A stretch of DNA of 64,000 nt from Candidatus Gastranaerophilales bacterium (GCA_944325005.1 CALUYO010000001.1:1-64000), one strand, 5' to 3'; numbered from the stretch's first letter, positions 34,425 to 44,474 are shown. The notes: generated by a model from the letters alone, not told the origin. Made by a program: numbers and translations.

Positions 34425-35435
34425 ATGACAGATAAATTAATTCCGTTGAGAATTGCAGGGGTTGGATACAGTTTACCCGAAACAGTTATTACAAACGATG
34501 ATTTGACACAGTTATATGAAACATCTGACGAATGGATTTATACACGTACCGGAATTAAGGAAAGACGTGTTGTATCAGGTGAACAAAATGCTATTGATTT
34601 AGGTTTTGAGGCAGCTCAAAAAGCTCTTGAAAAAGCTAAGATGAACCCTGATGATATTGATTTAATTGTAGCGGCATCATCTGCTCCGCCTGATTTGTAT
34701 CCTGCGATTGCATGCCATATTCATCAGAGATTGGGAATAAAAGCTCAAATTCCTGCATTTGATATAACTGCTGCATGCTCCGGATTAATTTACGGTTTGA
34801 GTATTGCAAAAGCTTATATAGCTTCCGGAATGTATAAAAATATTCTTATTGTTGCAACAGACAATAATTCACGTCTTGTAAACTGGGAAGATAGAAGCAC
34901 ATCCATTCTTTTTGGCGACGGTGCCGGTGCAATGGTTGTTACCCAAGCGGAAGATGGCATTGATGATGTTATTGCAATTGATATTAAAGCTGACGGAAAT
35001 TACGGAAACCTAATTGAGCTTTCTTTTGACGGTAAAAATTGTCCGCTTGTTGAGCAATATGAAGAAAAACCAAAAGGTATTAGAATGAATGGCCGTGGTG
35101 TTTATACATTTGTTGCAAAAGTTTTGCCGCATTACGTTGAAAATCTGATATCTGATGCCGGCCTAAAACCTGAAGATATTGACTACCTAATACCTCATCA
35201 AGCAAATATCAGAATTATTCAGGCTGTTCAGGAAAGACTCGGATATCCTGATGAAAAAGTTGTAACAAATATCAAATACTATGGTAACACATCTGCCGCA
35301 TCAATTCCTATAGCTTTGGCTGAAAGCGTTGAGAAAGGTAATGTAAAACTTGGAACAACAGCTGTACTGTGCGGTTTTGGTGCCGGCATGACCTGGGGCG
35401 GAGCAATTATCAGGCTTCGTGAAGGTATTTGCTAA
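34425..35435 (+). CDS. fabH: Beta-ketoacyl-ACP synthase III
   Basis: The 336-aa protein condenses acetyl-CoA with malonyl-ACP to start fatty acid synthesis. It carries the catalytic Cys in ITAACSGLIYG, His in PHQANIRI and Asn in GNTSAASIP. It lies 6 nt after plsX, so translation is probably coupled. Confidence 0.96.
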   Translation: MTDKLIPLRIAGVGYSLPETVITNDDLTQLYETSDEWIYTRTGIKERRVVSGEQNAIDLGFEAAQKALEKAKMNPDDIDLIVAASSAPPDLYPAIACHIHQRLGIKAQIPAFDITAACSGLIYGLSIAKAYIASGMYKNILIVATDNNSRLVNWEDRSTSILFGDGAGAMVVTQAEDGIDDVIAIDIKADGNYGNLIELSFDGKNCPLVEQYEEKPKGIRMNGRGVYTFVAKVLPHYVENLISDAGLKPEDIDYLIPHQANIRIIQAVQERLGYPDEKVVTNIKYYGNTSAASIPIALAESVEKGNVKLGTTAVLCGFGAGMTWGGAIIRLREGIC

Positions 35436-35461
35436 AATTTAATTTTTAAGGAGTATAATTT

Positions 35462-36412
35462 ATGACAAAAAAAATTGCGTTTCTATTTCCCGGGCAGGGT
35501 TCTCAGGCTGTCGGCATGGGAAAAGATTTGTATGATAGTTTTGAAAGTTCAAAAAATGTATTTGATACAGCAGATAAAGTTTTAGGTAAAAGCGTTACTA
35601 CACTATGTTTTGAAGGCCCTGAAGATGCTTTAAAACAGACTGTGAATACTCAGCCTTGTATTGTTACAATGTCAATTGCAGCGCTTGAGGCTTTGAAATC
35701 TCAATTGGATATTAAACCTGACTATGTTGCTGGGCATTCACTGGGTGAATATTGTGCAATGTATGAAGCGGGCGTTATGTCGTTGGAAACGACTTTGAAA
35801 GCTATTCAAAAACGTGCAGATTTGATGAATGCTTCCGCAAACGGCGGTGCTATGGCGGCTGTTTTGAATGCAAGCGAAGAACAGCTAAAGGCTGGATTAG
35901 AAGAAGGTTCAAAAATTGGTTATGTTGATGTAGCAAACTACAACTCTCCCGCTCAGGTTGTTATTACCGGTGATGAAAATGCGGTAAGGGCTGCATCGGA
36001 TTATATGCTTGCAAACGGTGTAAGACGTGTTGTTCCTCTTGCAGTATCAGGAGCTTTCCATTCAAAATTTATGGAAAATGCAGGAAAAGAATTTGAAGGT
36101 TTTGTAAATACTCTTGATTTAGCTAATGCTTCAATTCCTGTTGTTACAAATGTTGATGCGTCTGCAACTTCAGAAAGTGCTGATTTCAGAGTAAAAATGC
36201 CTAAACAAATTTATTCATCAGTTCACTGGACGCAAACTATAGAAAAAATGGTTTCAGACGGCGTTGAAATCTTTGTAGAAATAGGTCCGGGCAAAGTTCT
36301 TGCAGGCTTAAATAAAAAGATTGTACCAGATGCTAAAGTATTTAATATTTATGATAAAGCATCTTTAGATGCTGCGATTGCTTCTTTAAAAGAAGAATTA
36401 ATGTGTGTATAA
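35462..36412 (+). CDS. fabD: Malonyl-CoA:ACP transacylase
   Basis: The 316-aa protein has the N-terminal FLFPGQGSQAVGMG, catalytic Ser in AGHSLGEY, Arg in IQKRADLM, and His in SGAFHSKFM. It loads malonyl onto ACP. AAGGAG precedes the ATG; it is 26 nt after fabH. Confidence 0.96.
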   Translation: MTKKIAFLFPGQGSQAVGMGKDLYDSFESSKNVFDTADKVLGKSVTTLCFEGPEDALKQTVNTQPCIVTMSIAALEALKSQLDIKPDYVAGHSLGEYCAMYEAGVMSLETTLKAIQKRADLMNASANGGAMAAVLNASEEQLKAGLEEGSKIGYVDVANYNSPAQVVITGDENAVRAASDYMLANGVRRVVPLAVSGAFHSKFMENAGKEFEGFVNTLDLANASIPVVTNVDASATSESADFRVKMPKQIYSSVHWTQTIEKMVSDGVEIFVEIGPGKVLAGLNKKIVPDAKVFNIYDKASLDAAIASLKEELMCV

Positions 36413-36430
36413 AAATAAGGAGAAAGATTA

Positions 36431-37162
36431 ATGACTGAAAGAAAAATTGCATTGATTACAGGCGGTTCCCGCGGTATCGGTTTAGCTTGCGCGTTGGAAC
36501 TTGCAAAAGCAGGATGCGACATTATTATTAACGACATTTGTGAAGCTGAAAAAGCTCAGCCCGCTCTTGATGAAATTAAGGCATGCGGTGTGAATGCTTA
36601 TTTTTACAGATTCGATGTTTCAAATGATGAAGAAGTTCAGGCAAATGTTGATAAAATGATTGCTGAACACGGTAAAATTGATGTCTTGCTTAACAATGCA
36701 GGTATTACAAAAGACGGTCTGTTCATCAGAATGGATATGGAACAGTGGGAAAGGGTTATTAAAATTAACCTCACAAGTGCATATTGTGTAACCCATGCCG
36801 TTATCAAACACATGATGAAAGCACGTCAAGGGTCAATTATCAATATGTCAAGCGTTGTAGGTTTGCACGGAAACCCGGGACAGGCAAACTATTCAGCTTC
36901 TAAAGCCGGTTTGGTAGGTTTGACTAAAACCCTTGCAAAAGAATTCGGTTCAAGAAATATTAGAGTTAACGCAGTATGTCCTGGATTTATCCAAACAGCT
37001 ATGACTGCAAATCTTCCAAATATTGAAGAATACTTAAAAGCTATTCCTATGAAGAGATTAGGAACTCCTGAAGATATTGCAAAAACAGTAAAATTCCTTG
37101 CTCTTGATGCAGATTACGTTTCTGGTCAGGCAATTGAAGTTGCAGGAGCTTTGATAATATAA
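36431..37162 (+). CDS. fabG: 3-oxoacyl-ACP reductase
   Basis: The 243-aa short-chain dehydrogenase has the NADPH loop TGGSRGIG, NNAG, and catalytic S-Y-K in NMSSVVG and YSASKAG. It performs the first reduction of the elongation cycle. Start behind AAGGAG, 18 nt after fabD. Confidence 0.95.
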   Translation: MTERKIALITGGSRGIGLACALELAKAGCDIIINDICEAEKAQPALDEIKACGVNAYFYRFDVSNDEEVQANVDKMIAEHGKIDVLLNNAGITKDGLFIRMDMEQWERVIKINLTSAYCVTHAVIKHMMKARQGSIINMSSVVGLHGNPGQANYSASKAGLVGLTKTLAKEFGSRNIRVNAVCPGFIQTAMTANLPNIEEYLKAIPMKRLGTPEDIAKTVKFLALDADYVSGQAIEVAGALII

Positions 37163-37325
37163 GAGTGAACGGCTAAACGTGAAGCGTTCATGTAACTTTT
37201 AAAAAAGTAAAGATTTTTAACAATATGAACGCTGGATTGTAAATTCCTTGCAAAAAAATCTTGCTCTAAGTATAATATTAGAGAATAAATAGTATAGTAA
37301 TACAATAATTATGAGGAAATTAGAA

Positions 37326-37559
37326 ATGAGTACATTTGAAAAAGTAAAAAAAGTTGTAGTAGATCAGTTAAGCGTTGATGAAGCTTTAGTTACTCCTGAA
37401 GCCAGCTTCACAGCTGATTTGGGTGCTGATTCTTTAGATACTGTTGAATTGGTTATGGCTTTTGAAGAAGAATTCGGTTGTGAAATTCCTGATGAAGAAG
37501 CTGAAAAAATTCAAACAGTTCAAGACGCTGTTAACTACATTGATGCTCACAGCAAATAA
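37326..37559 (+). CDS. acpP: Acyl carrier protein
   Basis: The 77-aa acidic protein starts MSTFEKVKK, chosen because GAGGA lies upstream; an in-frame ATG at 37311 precedes it. The phosphopantetheine Ser is in [12 protein letters not shown]. It carries the growing acyl chain. It has a 160-nt gap after fabG with its own TATAAT-like box (37275-37280), so extra transcription is likely. Confidence 0.95.
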   Translation: MSTFEKVKKVVVDQLSVDEALVTPEASFTADLGADSLDTVELVMAFEEEFGCEIPDEEAEKIQTVQDAVNYIDAHSK

Positions 37560-37673
37560 GTAACAAATAGCGTTTAATTTGGCGCTGGCTGAATAATTTT
37601 ATGCGGGGGCGAAAATTTAATATTAATTTTCCCCTCGTATACTTATTAAAAGTAGTTTTAAAAAGGTAAAGAG

Positions 37674-38927
37674 ATGACAAAAAGAAGAGTAGTTATCACA
37701 GGACTTGGTGCAGTTACACCGTTTGGTGTCGGCGTTGATAAATTTTGGAATAGTCTTGTTGAAGGGAAAAGCGGAATAAGCACCTCTGAGCTTATTGATA
37801 TAAGTAAACATGTTGTTAAAATTTCAGGCGAGGTTAAAAATTTTAACCCTGAAGAATATCTGGATCCTAAAGAATCTAAAAAAATGGACAGATATATTCA
37901 GTTTGCAATGATTGCTGCTGATGAAGCCGTTAAAGATGCAAAACTTGAAGAAGTCACAGATGTAGATCCTTATAAAATTGGTGTTATGGTAAGCTCAGCG
38001 GCTGGCGGGTTTAGAACATTTGAAGAAAATCATGTAAGAATTCTTGAAAAAGGGCCTAATAAATGTTCTCCGTTTACAATTCCTATGATGATTGTGAATA
38101 TGGCATCCGGTCGAATTTCAATGAAATACGGATTTAAAGGTTTGAATAAAGTTGTAGTATCTGCATGTGCGACGGGTACTCACACAATAGGTGATGCGTT
38201 TAGATCAATTCAGTGCGGAGATGCTGATATAGTAGTTGCAGGCGGTGCTGAGGCTACAATTTGTGATGTAGGTATCGGTGCTTTCTCAAGTGCAAGAACT
38301 TTATCTAAACGTAATGATGAGCCAACTAAGGCTTCTCGCCCGTGGGATATTGACAGAGACGGCTTTGTAATGTCTGAAGGTGCCGGTGTTCTTATTTTGG
38401 AAGAATACGAGCATGCAAAAAAACGCGGTGCAAAAATTTATGCAGAAATTGTTGGATACGGTCAGACAGCTGATGCTTATGATGTTGTTGCTCCGGACCC
38501 TGAAGGCAAAGGTGCTACTAAATCAATGCAGTTTGCTCTTGAAGATGCAGAATTGAAACCTGCAGATGTTGACTATATCAACGCTCACGGAACAAGCACC
38601 GGACTCGGCGATGTTGCTGAATCCAAAGCTATTGAGGGCTTGTTCGGAAGCAAGGATGACAATAAAAAGCTTCTTGTAAGTTCAACAAAATCAATGCACG
38701 GACACTTGCTTGGCGCTACGGGTGCTGTTGAGTGTATTGCCTGTGTAAAAGCAATTAATGAACATCTTGTTCCTCCGACTATTAACCTTGATAATCAGGA
38801 TGAAAAGGTCGGCAACCTTGATTATGTTCCTCATAAAGCAAGAAAAGCTGATATTCATGTTGCATTGTCAAATTCATTTGGTTTTGGCGGACAGAATGCT
38901 TCTATTGTTATAAGAGATGCAAAATAA
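37674..38927 (+). CDS. fabF: Beta-ketoacyl-ACP synthase II
   Basis: The 417-aa condensing enzyme has the catalytic Cys in SACATGTHT and the two His in NAHGTST and SMHGHLLGA. It elongates acyl-ACP. AAGGTAAAGAG lies before the ATG. The cluster ends here with a strong terminator. Confidence 0.96.
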   Translation: MTKRRVVITGLGAVTPFGVGVDKFWNSLVEGKSGISTSELIDISKHVVKISGEVKNFNPEEYLDPKESKKMDRYIQFAMIAADEAVKDAKLEEVTDVDPYKIGVMVSSAAGGFRTFEENHVRILEKGPNKCSPFTIPMMIVNMASGRISMKYGFKGLNKVVVSACATGTHTIGDAFRSIQCGDADIVVAGGAEATICDVGIGAFSSARTLSKRNDEPTKASRPWDIDRDGFVMSEGAGVLILEEYEHAKKRGAKIYAEIVGYGQTADAYDVVAPDPEGKGATKSMQFALEDAELKPADVDYINAHGTSTGLGDVAESKAIEGLFGSKDDNKKLLVSSTKSMHGHLLGATGAVECIACVKAINEHLVPPTINLDNQDEKVGNLDYVPHKARKADIHVALSNSFGFGGQNASIVIRDAK

Positions 38928-38945
38928 TTTAATAAAAATAATTAT

Positions 38946-38976
38946 AAAAAAGCCCTCAATTATGAGGGCTTTTTTA
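38946..38976. terminator. Bidirectional terminator after fabF
   Basis: A 13-bp stem AAAAAAGCCCTCA/TGAGGGCTTTTTT; lemA converges. Confidence 0.88.
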
Positions 38977-38980
38977 TTGT

Positions 38981-39556
38981 TTAAAATTCAACTTTCGGAG
39001 TTTGTTTTTCCTCCTCTGTTATTTCAAAATAATCTCTTGACTTAATTCCCGACATAACTGCTACAATTGATGCGGGGAATGTTCTGATTATTGTATTTAT
39101 TGCTTTCACGCTTTCATTATAATCACGTCTTGCGACTGCAAGCCTGTTTTCAGTTCCGGCAAGTTCATCCTGTAGACTGATAAATATTTTGTCTGCTTTA
39201 AGGTTTGGATAGTTTTCTACTACAAGCAGAAGTCTTGATAATGCGCTATTTAATTCATTGGTACTTTTTTGTACAGCTTTTACATCATTTGAATTCATCG
39301 CCCCTGAAAGCTTTGAGCGTGCGTTTGCTATATTTGTAAAAATTTCATTTTCATGTTTCGCATAGCCTTTTACGGTGTTTACCAGATTTGGTATTAAATC
39401 ATTCCTTCGTTTAAGCTGATTTTCTACCTGTGCCCAGTTTGCGGTAACTGTTTCATCCATTACCTGTAATTTGTTGTAAGTTCCGATGAAAAATCCTGCA
39501 ATTGCTATTACTGCAAGTATCAGAACTCCTAAAATAATTAATCCGATGTTTTTCAT
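38981..39556 (-). CDS. LemA family membrane protein
   Basis: The 191-aa protein (start MKNIGLII with AAAGGAGATATC upstream; a longer reading to 39706 overlaps the neighbour and is wrong) has one N-terminal membrane helix (5-25). The LemA core follows (VTANWAQVENQLKRRNDLIPNL, FTNIANARSKL, ARRDYNESVKAIN). Role of LemA is not settled. It follows the TPM-domain gene in a common lemA-TPM pairing, transcribed after it. Confidence 0.9.
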   Translation of the reverse strand: MKNIGLIILGVLILAVIAIAGFFIGTYNKLQVMDETVTANWAQVENQLKRRNDLIPNLVNTVKGYAKHENEIFTNIANARSKLSGAMNSNDVKAVQKSTNELNSALSRLLLVVENYPNLKADKIFISLQDELAGTENRLAVARRDYNESVKAINTIIRTFPASIVAVMSGIKSRDYFEITEEEKQTPKVEF

Positions 39557-39584
39557 GATATCTCCTTTATTTATTATATTATAT

Positions 39585-40304
39585 TTACCAGCCTCTTGTA
39601 GCTCCGCCTCCCCCGAAGCCTCCCCCGCCGCCAAAACCGCCGAAACCTCTGCTGCCTCCGCCGAATGCACCGCTGCTAAAATAAATGCTTCTTCTGCCAC
39701 CGCCATTTTTGGTTATTGAAAAGTATATTGAAAGCCAGATTATTAAAAATAATAAGACAGCTAAGCCGGAATCATCATTATCTGAGGGCTGAATTGGTTT
39801 TGATGCGGAAATCTGTACTCCGTAAAATTCGGCAATATCAACTGCTAAAGCAGTTGTTCCGTCAATAATACCTTTTTCATAATTATTTTGTCTGAAATAT
39901 GGTATCATATAGTCATCCAATATTCTTCCTGCATGAGCATCTGTTATTGCTTCTTCAAGTCCATAACCGGTTTCAATTCTTGCCTTTTTGTCATCCGTTG
40001 CAACGAGGATTACTGCTCCATTATTTAGCTTTTTATTACCGATTTTGTATTTTCTTCCTATTGAAAGTGCGGCGTTTTCTATAGGTTCTCCGTGAAGTGT
40101 TTTTAAAGTTATAACTGCGATATCCGCTTTTGTTTTTTGTTGAAGATCATAAATAAGTGCGTTTAATGAGGTTTCATTAGCGGAAGATATAATTCCGGCT
40201 TCGTCTGCAATAAAGCCATTGAATTTTAACTGTATATCTGAGGCAGGTACGGGAAGGTTAACAACAAAACAAGTTACGATAACTAATAAAATTCGTTTAA
40301 ACAT
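39585..40304 (-). CDS. TPM-domain (YgcG-like) secreted membrane protein
   Basis: The 239-aa protein has a signal peptide (about 1-22), a TPM domain (about 28-160: DEAGIIS, LQQKTKADIAVITL, NNGAVILVATDDKKARIETGYGLE), one membrane helix (about 180-197) and a Gly-rich tail ending GGGGATRGW. TATAAT lies 6 nt before the ATG (leaderless). It is the upstream partner of lemA. The family is linked to photosystem repair in plants, but not in this setting. Confidence 0.85.
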   Translation of the reverse strand: MFKRILLVIVTCFVVNLPVPASDIQLKFNGFIADEAGIISSANETSLNALIYDLQQKTKADIAVITLKTLHGEPIENAALSIGRKYKIGNKKLNNGAVILVATDDKKARIETGYGLEEAITDAHAGRILDDYMIPYFRQNNYEKGIIDGTTALAVDIAEFYGVQISASKPIQPSDNDDSGLAVLLFLIIWLSIYFSITKNGGGRRSIYFSSGAFGGGSRGFGGFGGGGGFGGGGATRGW

Positions 40305-40366
40305 AAAGGTATTATATGAAAATTTAGTTGTTATGTAAATACTTTTTACGGCTAATTAAATTATAA

Positions 40367-40395
40367 TTGAATTTAAATAAAATATAATGTATAAT
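40367..40395 (+). promoter_or_regulatory. Sigma70-type promoter of prepilin locus 4
   Basis: TTGAAT (40367-40372), 17-nt spacer, TATAAT (40390-40395), 33 nt before the ATG at 40429. Confidence 0.65.
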
Positions 40396-40428
40396 AAAAT
40401 TATAATTATGTTATGAAAGAGGCTTTTT

Positions 40429-41126
40429 ATGAACAATAGAAATATTTTTAAAAATCTCGGGGGGGGGGCGGACTAGAAGCTCCCAGTAATGCATTTACGC
40501 TTGCTGAAGTTTTAATTACTCTGGGTATAATTGCTGTTGTTGCCGCACTTACTATGCCGGCTTTAATTGCAAATCATCAGAAAAATGTGACTTTAACCCA
40601 ATTAAAAAAGGTATATTCTGTTTTAAATCAGGCTTATAAATTATCCGAAAATGATAACGGCGAGTTTATATACTGGGAAAAGAAGGATGATATAGGGGCT
40701 ACTCCATTTTTTGAAAAATACTGGAAACCGTATTTAACCGGAGCAAACGTGTGTTTGTCATATCAGGAATGTGGTTATTCGGAAGAAAAACCCTGGAAAA
40801 CCCGTAAAGGTGAGCGTAATACTGTTGCAGTTGTTGATGATGCAAATGATACTCGGATTAGTTTCTTTCTTAATGATGGAACATTTGTGTCCTTATCAAG
40901 TCATGTTTATGTAGATTTAAATGGTCCTAAAAAACCTAATTTATGGGGAAGAGATTTTTTTCAATTTACTTATGACGAACGTGGAGTTATGCCGTCATAT
41001 TATACTCTTACTGAAGAATGGGTTAAGCAGCGTTGCAGTAAAAAGAATAACTATGATGCGACTACTTGCTCTGCACGAATAATTATTTATGATAACTGGC
41101 AGATGACAGAAGATTATCCGTGGTAA
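40429..41126 (+). CDS. Prepilin-type protein, frame broken at a G10 run
   Basis: ATG 40429 (GAAAGAGG upstream) reads MNNRNIFKNLGGGAD and stops at TAG 40474. The pilin frame starts with NA-FTLAEVLITLGIIAVVAALTM at about 40488 and runs to 41126, giving a small ectodomain with several cysteines (NVCLSYQECG; RCSKKNNYDATTC). Fusion with 8 or 11 G gives a 21-residue leader. Position -1 is Ala rather than Gly. Same fold class as locus 2, and shorter. Confidence 0.8.
40459..40468 (+). repeat. G10 homopolymer run in prepilin leader (locus 4)
   Basis: Ten G residues after AATCTC. Current length closes the frame at TAG 40474; 8 or 11 G opens it. Confidence 0.85.
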
Positions 41127-41306
41127 AATGGTTTTACTCTATAGAGATATGAATTACATTAGGCAGTATCTGTATTGTTTCCTTAATGTCTCAGCAGGAG
41201 AATAGTGACTCTACAGAGCGGGATTGTGTAATTATAATTATAAAATTCTATATGTGCCTGTAACTTTACTTGAAAGTAGTGTTCGTTTTGGAGGCTCTGT
41301 TTTTAT

Positions 41307-44300
41307 TTAATTTTCAATCAAAACTCTGTCTAAGCAGGCTTTTGGAGAATAGTGCCATTCGCGGAAGGTGATGCGTTTGACTTTGAAGCCTGAACGTTCA
41401 ATTATTGCCTGTTTTTTCATATTTGAGATTTTGTCGCCGTTTTTGTCTTCAAGCCCGTCTATTTCAAGTACAAACTTGTCATCTACAAGCAAATCCGCGC
41501 TCAAGCCGGCAATTTCAGCTCCTGCTATGACTTTATGCCCGAGTTCTCTGATTTTTTCTGCAACTTCACGTTCAAGCGGATTTTTATAGATATTTTCGTC
41601 TATTTCACCTGAAAGCATTGCCTGTTTGCGGTCTTGATATAACTGCATATATGATACGTAATTTCTGAAATGACCTTCAGGGAGTTCGCGCGGGTTGCGT
41701 GATATGAAGTTGATAACTTTATTTCTTCCGCGTGTAATTGCTACGTTAAACAGGTTTGGTTTTTGCATAAACATAAGGCTTTGTGTATAGCTGTTATCTG
41801 CGATAGCCCATGAAATCATCATGATATCGCGTTCATCTCCCTGGAATGTGTGTGCGGTACCGATTTCTATCTGGTGTTTCTTTATCATATAGTCTGAAAG
41901 AACTTTTGAAACAGAAATTTTCAACTGTTCAACCTGAGCTCTGAAAGGTGATATTATGCCGACAGAAACAGGGTTATCCGGGTTTTGTCTTTCGTCTTCT
42001 ATAATTATTTCGTGTAATCTTTTTACAAGTGCTTCAATTTCAGGAAGATTTCTTGTCGCGTCAAAGTCAACTTTTCCGTCAAGAACTTCGACAAGCTCAA
42101 GAACTTTTTCATCTGTTTTGTCTTTTCTCATAATACGAATTCTGTCATTGTAAAATTCGTGATTTGAGAAGTTGATTATTGGCGGAAGGCTCCTGAAATG
42201 TTCATCAAGCATAACGGAATTCATAGAATAATAATCTGCTAAATCAAACATTGAATTTGTTCTGAAACGCCAGATTAGCTGGTATTTGTCAGGAATTCCA
42301 TACTGGCTTAAGAAAGACTGTTCTTTAGCTTTTTCAAGGAAGGATAAATGAGGAAGCTGTTTGTCATCTCCTACGATTACGGCGCGTTTTGCTCTGAATA
42401 ATATCGGGAAACAGCTTGCGATATCGCATTGTGAAGCTTCGTCAATAATTGCAACATCAAACATCCCCGGTTTTAACGGCAATGAATCAGATACTGCATA
42501 AGTTGTGACGCACCAACAGGGGAAGGCTTCCAACAATGGTTTAAAATCTTCTTCTTCCAGAATATTGGTTTGCAGGCGTTTTCTGTTTGTAACAAGGGAT
42601 TTTGCATGAACTTTTAATCTTCTGCGTTTGTTCTCATCGCGTAAAAGTCCTTTCAAAGCTTCGCGGCGTTTGTTTTTCAAAATATTCGTTGCAAGAGTTT
42701 TTTGCTTGCGTTTCATTGTTCTTATTTGTTCCGAAAGCATGTGCAGATTGCCTGTTTTTTGAATATCTGCTTCGATTTTTCTCAAAGACCATTCTATATT
42801 GGCAAAATCCAGCTCCTGTTTTAACCTTCCAAGATTTTCGTAATTTACTTCAAAATCTTTGAGGTTAAGTATTTTTTTGAGCTGGCCGAGGCTTGTAAAG
42901 TTTGCAATTTTAGATATAAAGCCCGCTTTTTCCATATTGTGTTCAAGAACTTTTATTATCCCTGAAACAATCTCAATTTCACCTTTTTTAAGACTTTTTT
43001 TGATAAATTCTTTTTTCCCGAGAACTTTTTCCTGTTCTTCAACCTCAAGCAATTTGTCGTGCCAGTCTTTTTCCAGTTTAATTATGGTTTCTGACTTAAC
43101 TTCCATGCTTTTAAGCATGTCAAGGTGGTCTTTCATGTCTTTTGTGTCAACAAGAAGAATATCTTCGACACCTTCATCCAGGTCGCTGTTTTGGGAAAGA
43201 AGGTTGTTTAATTCTTCGCTGAGCTGTCTTTGATAATTCAAGCGTCCCGCACGGAGTGCCATATGAGATGCTCCTAAATCGTTTAAGCGTTCTGCAACAA
43301 CATCAACTGCCTTATCCATACGTGAAGCAACAAGAACTGTCTTGCCGTTTGCAACAAGGTGGGCGACGAGGTTTACTATTGTCTGAGATTTACCTGTTCC
43401 CGGAGGTCCCTGAACTGCGACAAATTTGTTGTTGTCAATATTTTTGATAACCTGAAGCTGGCTGTCACTCAATGAAAGCGGGGTTATGGGGTAAAAATCC
43501 GTAATTTTATTCATATCTTTAAGCGGTACGGATTTTTCTTTACTTTGCGCGTATTCTTCGTTGATTATGCTTAAAGCTGTTTCTCTGTAAATCCCTGACG
43601 GCTTTTCCGCAATTTGTGTTAATTCATGCAAAACACCGGCTGTTACAGAGGGGCGTTTGGTTAAGATAATTGCACTTTGATAAGTTACGGCAATTTTTTC
43701 TAATTTAACTTTTTGTTTTTCCTGTTCTGTTTCTTCTTCAATGATTTCGTCCAGATTTTCGCCGTCAATTTTTTCTTTGTAAAAATCTTTTGCCTTTGTT
43801 ATATTGTCATCTTCTTTGTAATCTCCGAGATTTTCTGCAATTTCAATTTCAGGCACAAGGGATTTCAAAGTTGTCAGAAAAATGTTTAATTTGTCCTGAG
43901 TAATCGGCAAGTCCGGAACAACATCAAGTATTCCTTCAAGAAGCAGATCAACTTCATCCTCGTCATCATTTTTTCGCATTAAAGCTGCAAGCGCACCTGT
44001 ATTAAGCGACAAAACTTCATCAAGAGGAAGGCAGTTTATATTTACCCCGTTGCGCTCAAGTTTACAGGGCATATATAAAAGCGGGGTCAGGAATTCATTA
44101 TGTTTTTTTGATTTTGAGCTTTTGCCGACTAAAAAAAGGTAGCCGTAGATAAGGTATTTGTCTTTTTGCCCCAAATCACTCTGTATCATTAATTCAGTAA
44201 GCTTCGGGTCGCTTCCGTCAAGTGAAATATATTCAGCGCCTGTAGAAAACAGCTGTTCATCCCCTTTAAGGAAAATCCATTTGTTATCTTTATCGCCTTT

Positions 44301-44423
44301 CAGGTTTCTGAAAGTTGAGCTTTTAACTTCTTCTCTGACACAGTCGTGCAGATACTGGCTTAATTTTTTTATAAAACTGTTATTAAATGCTGAATTTATT
44401 GCTCGTGAAGCTTCCTGTAGCAT
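41307..44423 (-). CDS. SF1 helicase (COG1112-like) with C-terminal nuclease-like domain
   Basis: The 1038-aa protein has an N-terminal region of unknown fold, a UPF1/COG1112-type helicase with Walker A (VQGPPGTGKSQT), DEASQ box (AIIDEASQCD), motif III (VGDDKQLPH) and C-terminal motifs (GTAHTFQGDERD; VAITRGRNKV). A PD-(D/E)xK-like end follows (SADLLVDDKFVLEIDG, KKQAIIERSG). It probably unwinds and cuts nucleic acid. It stands alone between a prepilin and the CCA gene, so a defence role is possible but not shown. Confidence 0.8.
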   Translation of the reverse strand: MLQEASRAINSAFNNSFIKKLSQYLHDCVREEVKSSTFRNLKGDKDNKWIFLKGDEQLFSTGAEYISLDGSDPKLTELMIQSDLGQKDKYLIYGYLFLVGKSSKSKKHNEFLTPLLYMPCKLERNGVNINCLPLDEVLSLNTGALAALMRKNDDEDEVDLLLEGILDVVPDLPITQDKLNIFLTTLKSLVPEIEIAENLGDYKEDDNITKAKDFYKEKIDGENLDEIIEEETEQEKQKVKLEKIAVTYQSAIILTKRPSVTAGVLHELTQIAEKPSGIYRETALSIINEEYAQSKEKSVPLKDMNKITDFYPITPLSLSDSQLQVIKNIDNNKFVAVQGPPGTGKSQTIVNLVAHLVANGKTVLVASRMDKAVDVVAERLNDLGASHMALRAGRLNYQRQLSEELNNLLSQNSDLDEGVEDILLVDTKDMKDHLDMLKSMEVKSETIIKLEKDWHDKLLEVEEQEKVLGKKEFIKKSLKKGEIEIVSGIIKVLEHNMEKAGFISKIANFTSLGQLKKILNLKDFEVNYENLGRLKQELDFANIEWSLRKIEADIQKTGNLHMLSEQIRTMKRKQKTLATNILKNKRREALKGLLRDENKRRRLKVHAKSLVTNRKRLQTNILEEEDFKPLLEAFPCWCVTTYAVSDSLPLKPGMFDVAIIDEASQCDIASCFPILFRAKRAVIVGDDKQLPHLSFLEKAKEQSFLSQYGIPDKYQLIWRFRTNSMFDLADYYSMNSVMLDEHFRSLPPIINFSNHEFYNDRIRIMRKDKTDEKVLELVEVLDGKVDFDATRNLPEIEALVKRLHEIIIEDERQNPDNPVSVGIISPFRAQVEQLKISVSKVLSDYMIKKHQIEIGTAHTFQGDERDIMMISWAIADNSYTQSLMFMQKPNLFNVAITRGRNKVINFISRNPRELPEGHFRNYVSYMQLYQDRKQAMLSGEIDENIYKNPLEREVAEKIRELGHKVIAGAEIAGLSADLLVDDKFVLEIDGLEDKNGDKISNMKKQAIIERSGFKVKRITFREWHYSPKACLDRVLIEN

Positions 44424-44474
44424 GTGTTATTACTCCTGTTCCATTTTCTATCATTTTACGCTAAAATAGCTGTT

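Noticed and set aside
39557-39706. N-terminal extension of LemA to 39706
   Set aside because: It would overlap the TPM gene in antiphase, is Ala/Glu-rich shadow sequence, and a clear Shine-Dalgarno marks 39556.
4002-40468. G10 runs as pure assembly error
   Set aside because: A uniform error would not give both in-frame and out-of-frame loci with matching leaders; a single true length cannot make all four open. Read-level checking is still needed.
41127-41306. Hidden gene or ncRNA in the 180-nt gap after prepilin locus 4
   Set aside because: No ORF with a ribosome site, no stable hairpin with a T-run and no repeat was seen.
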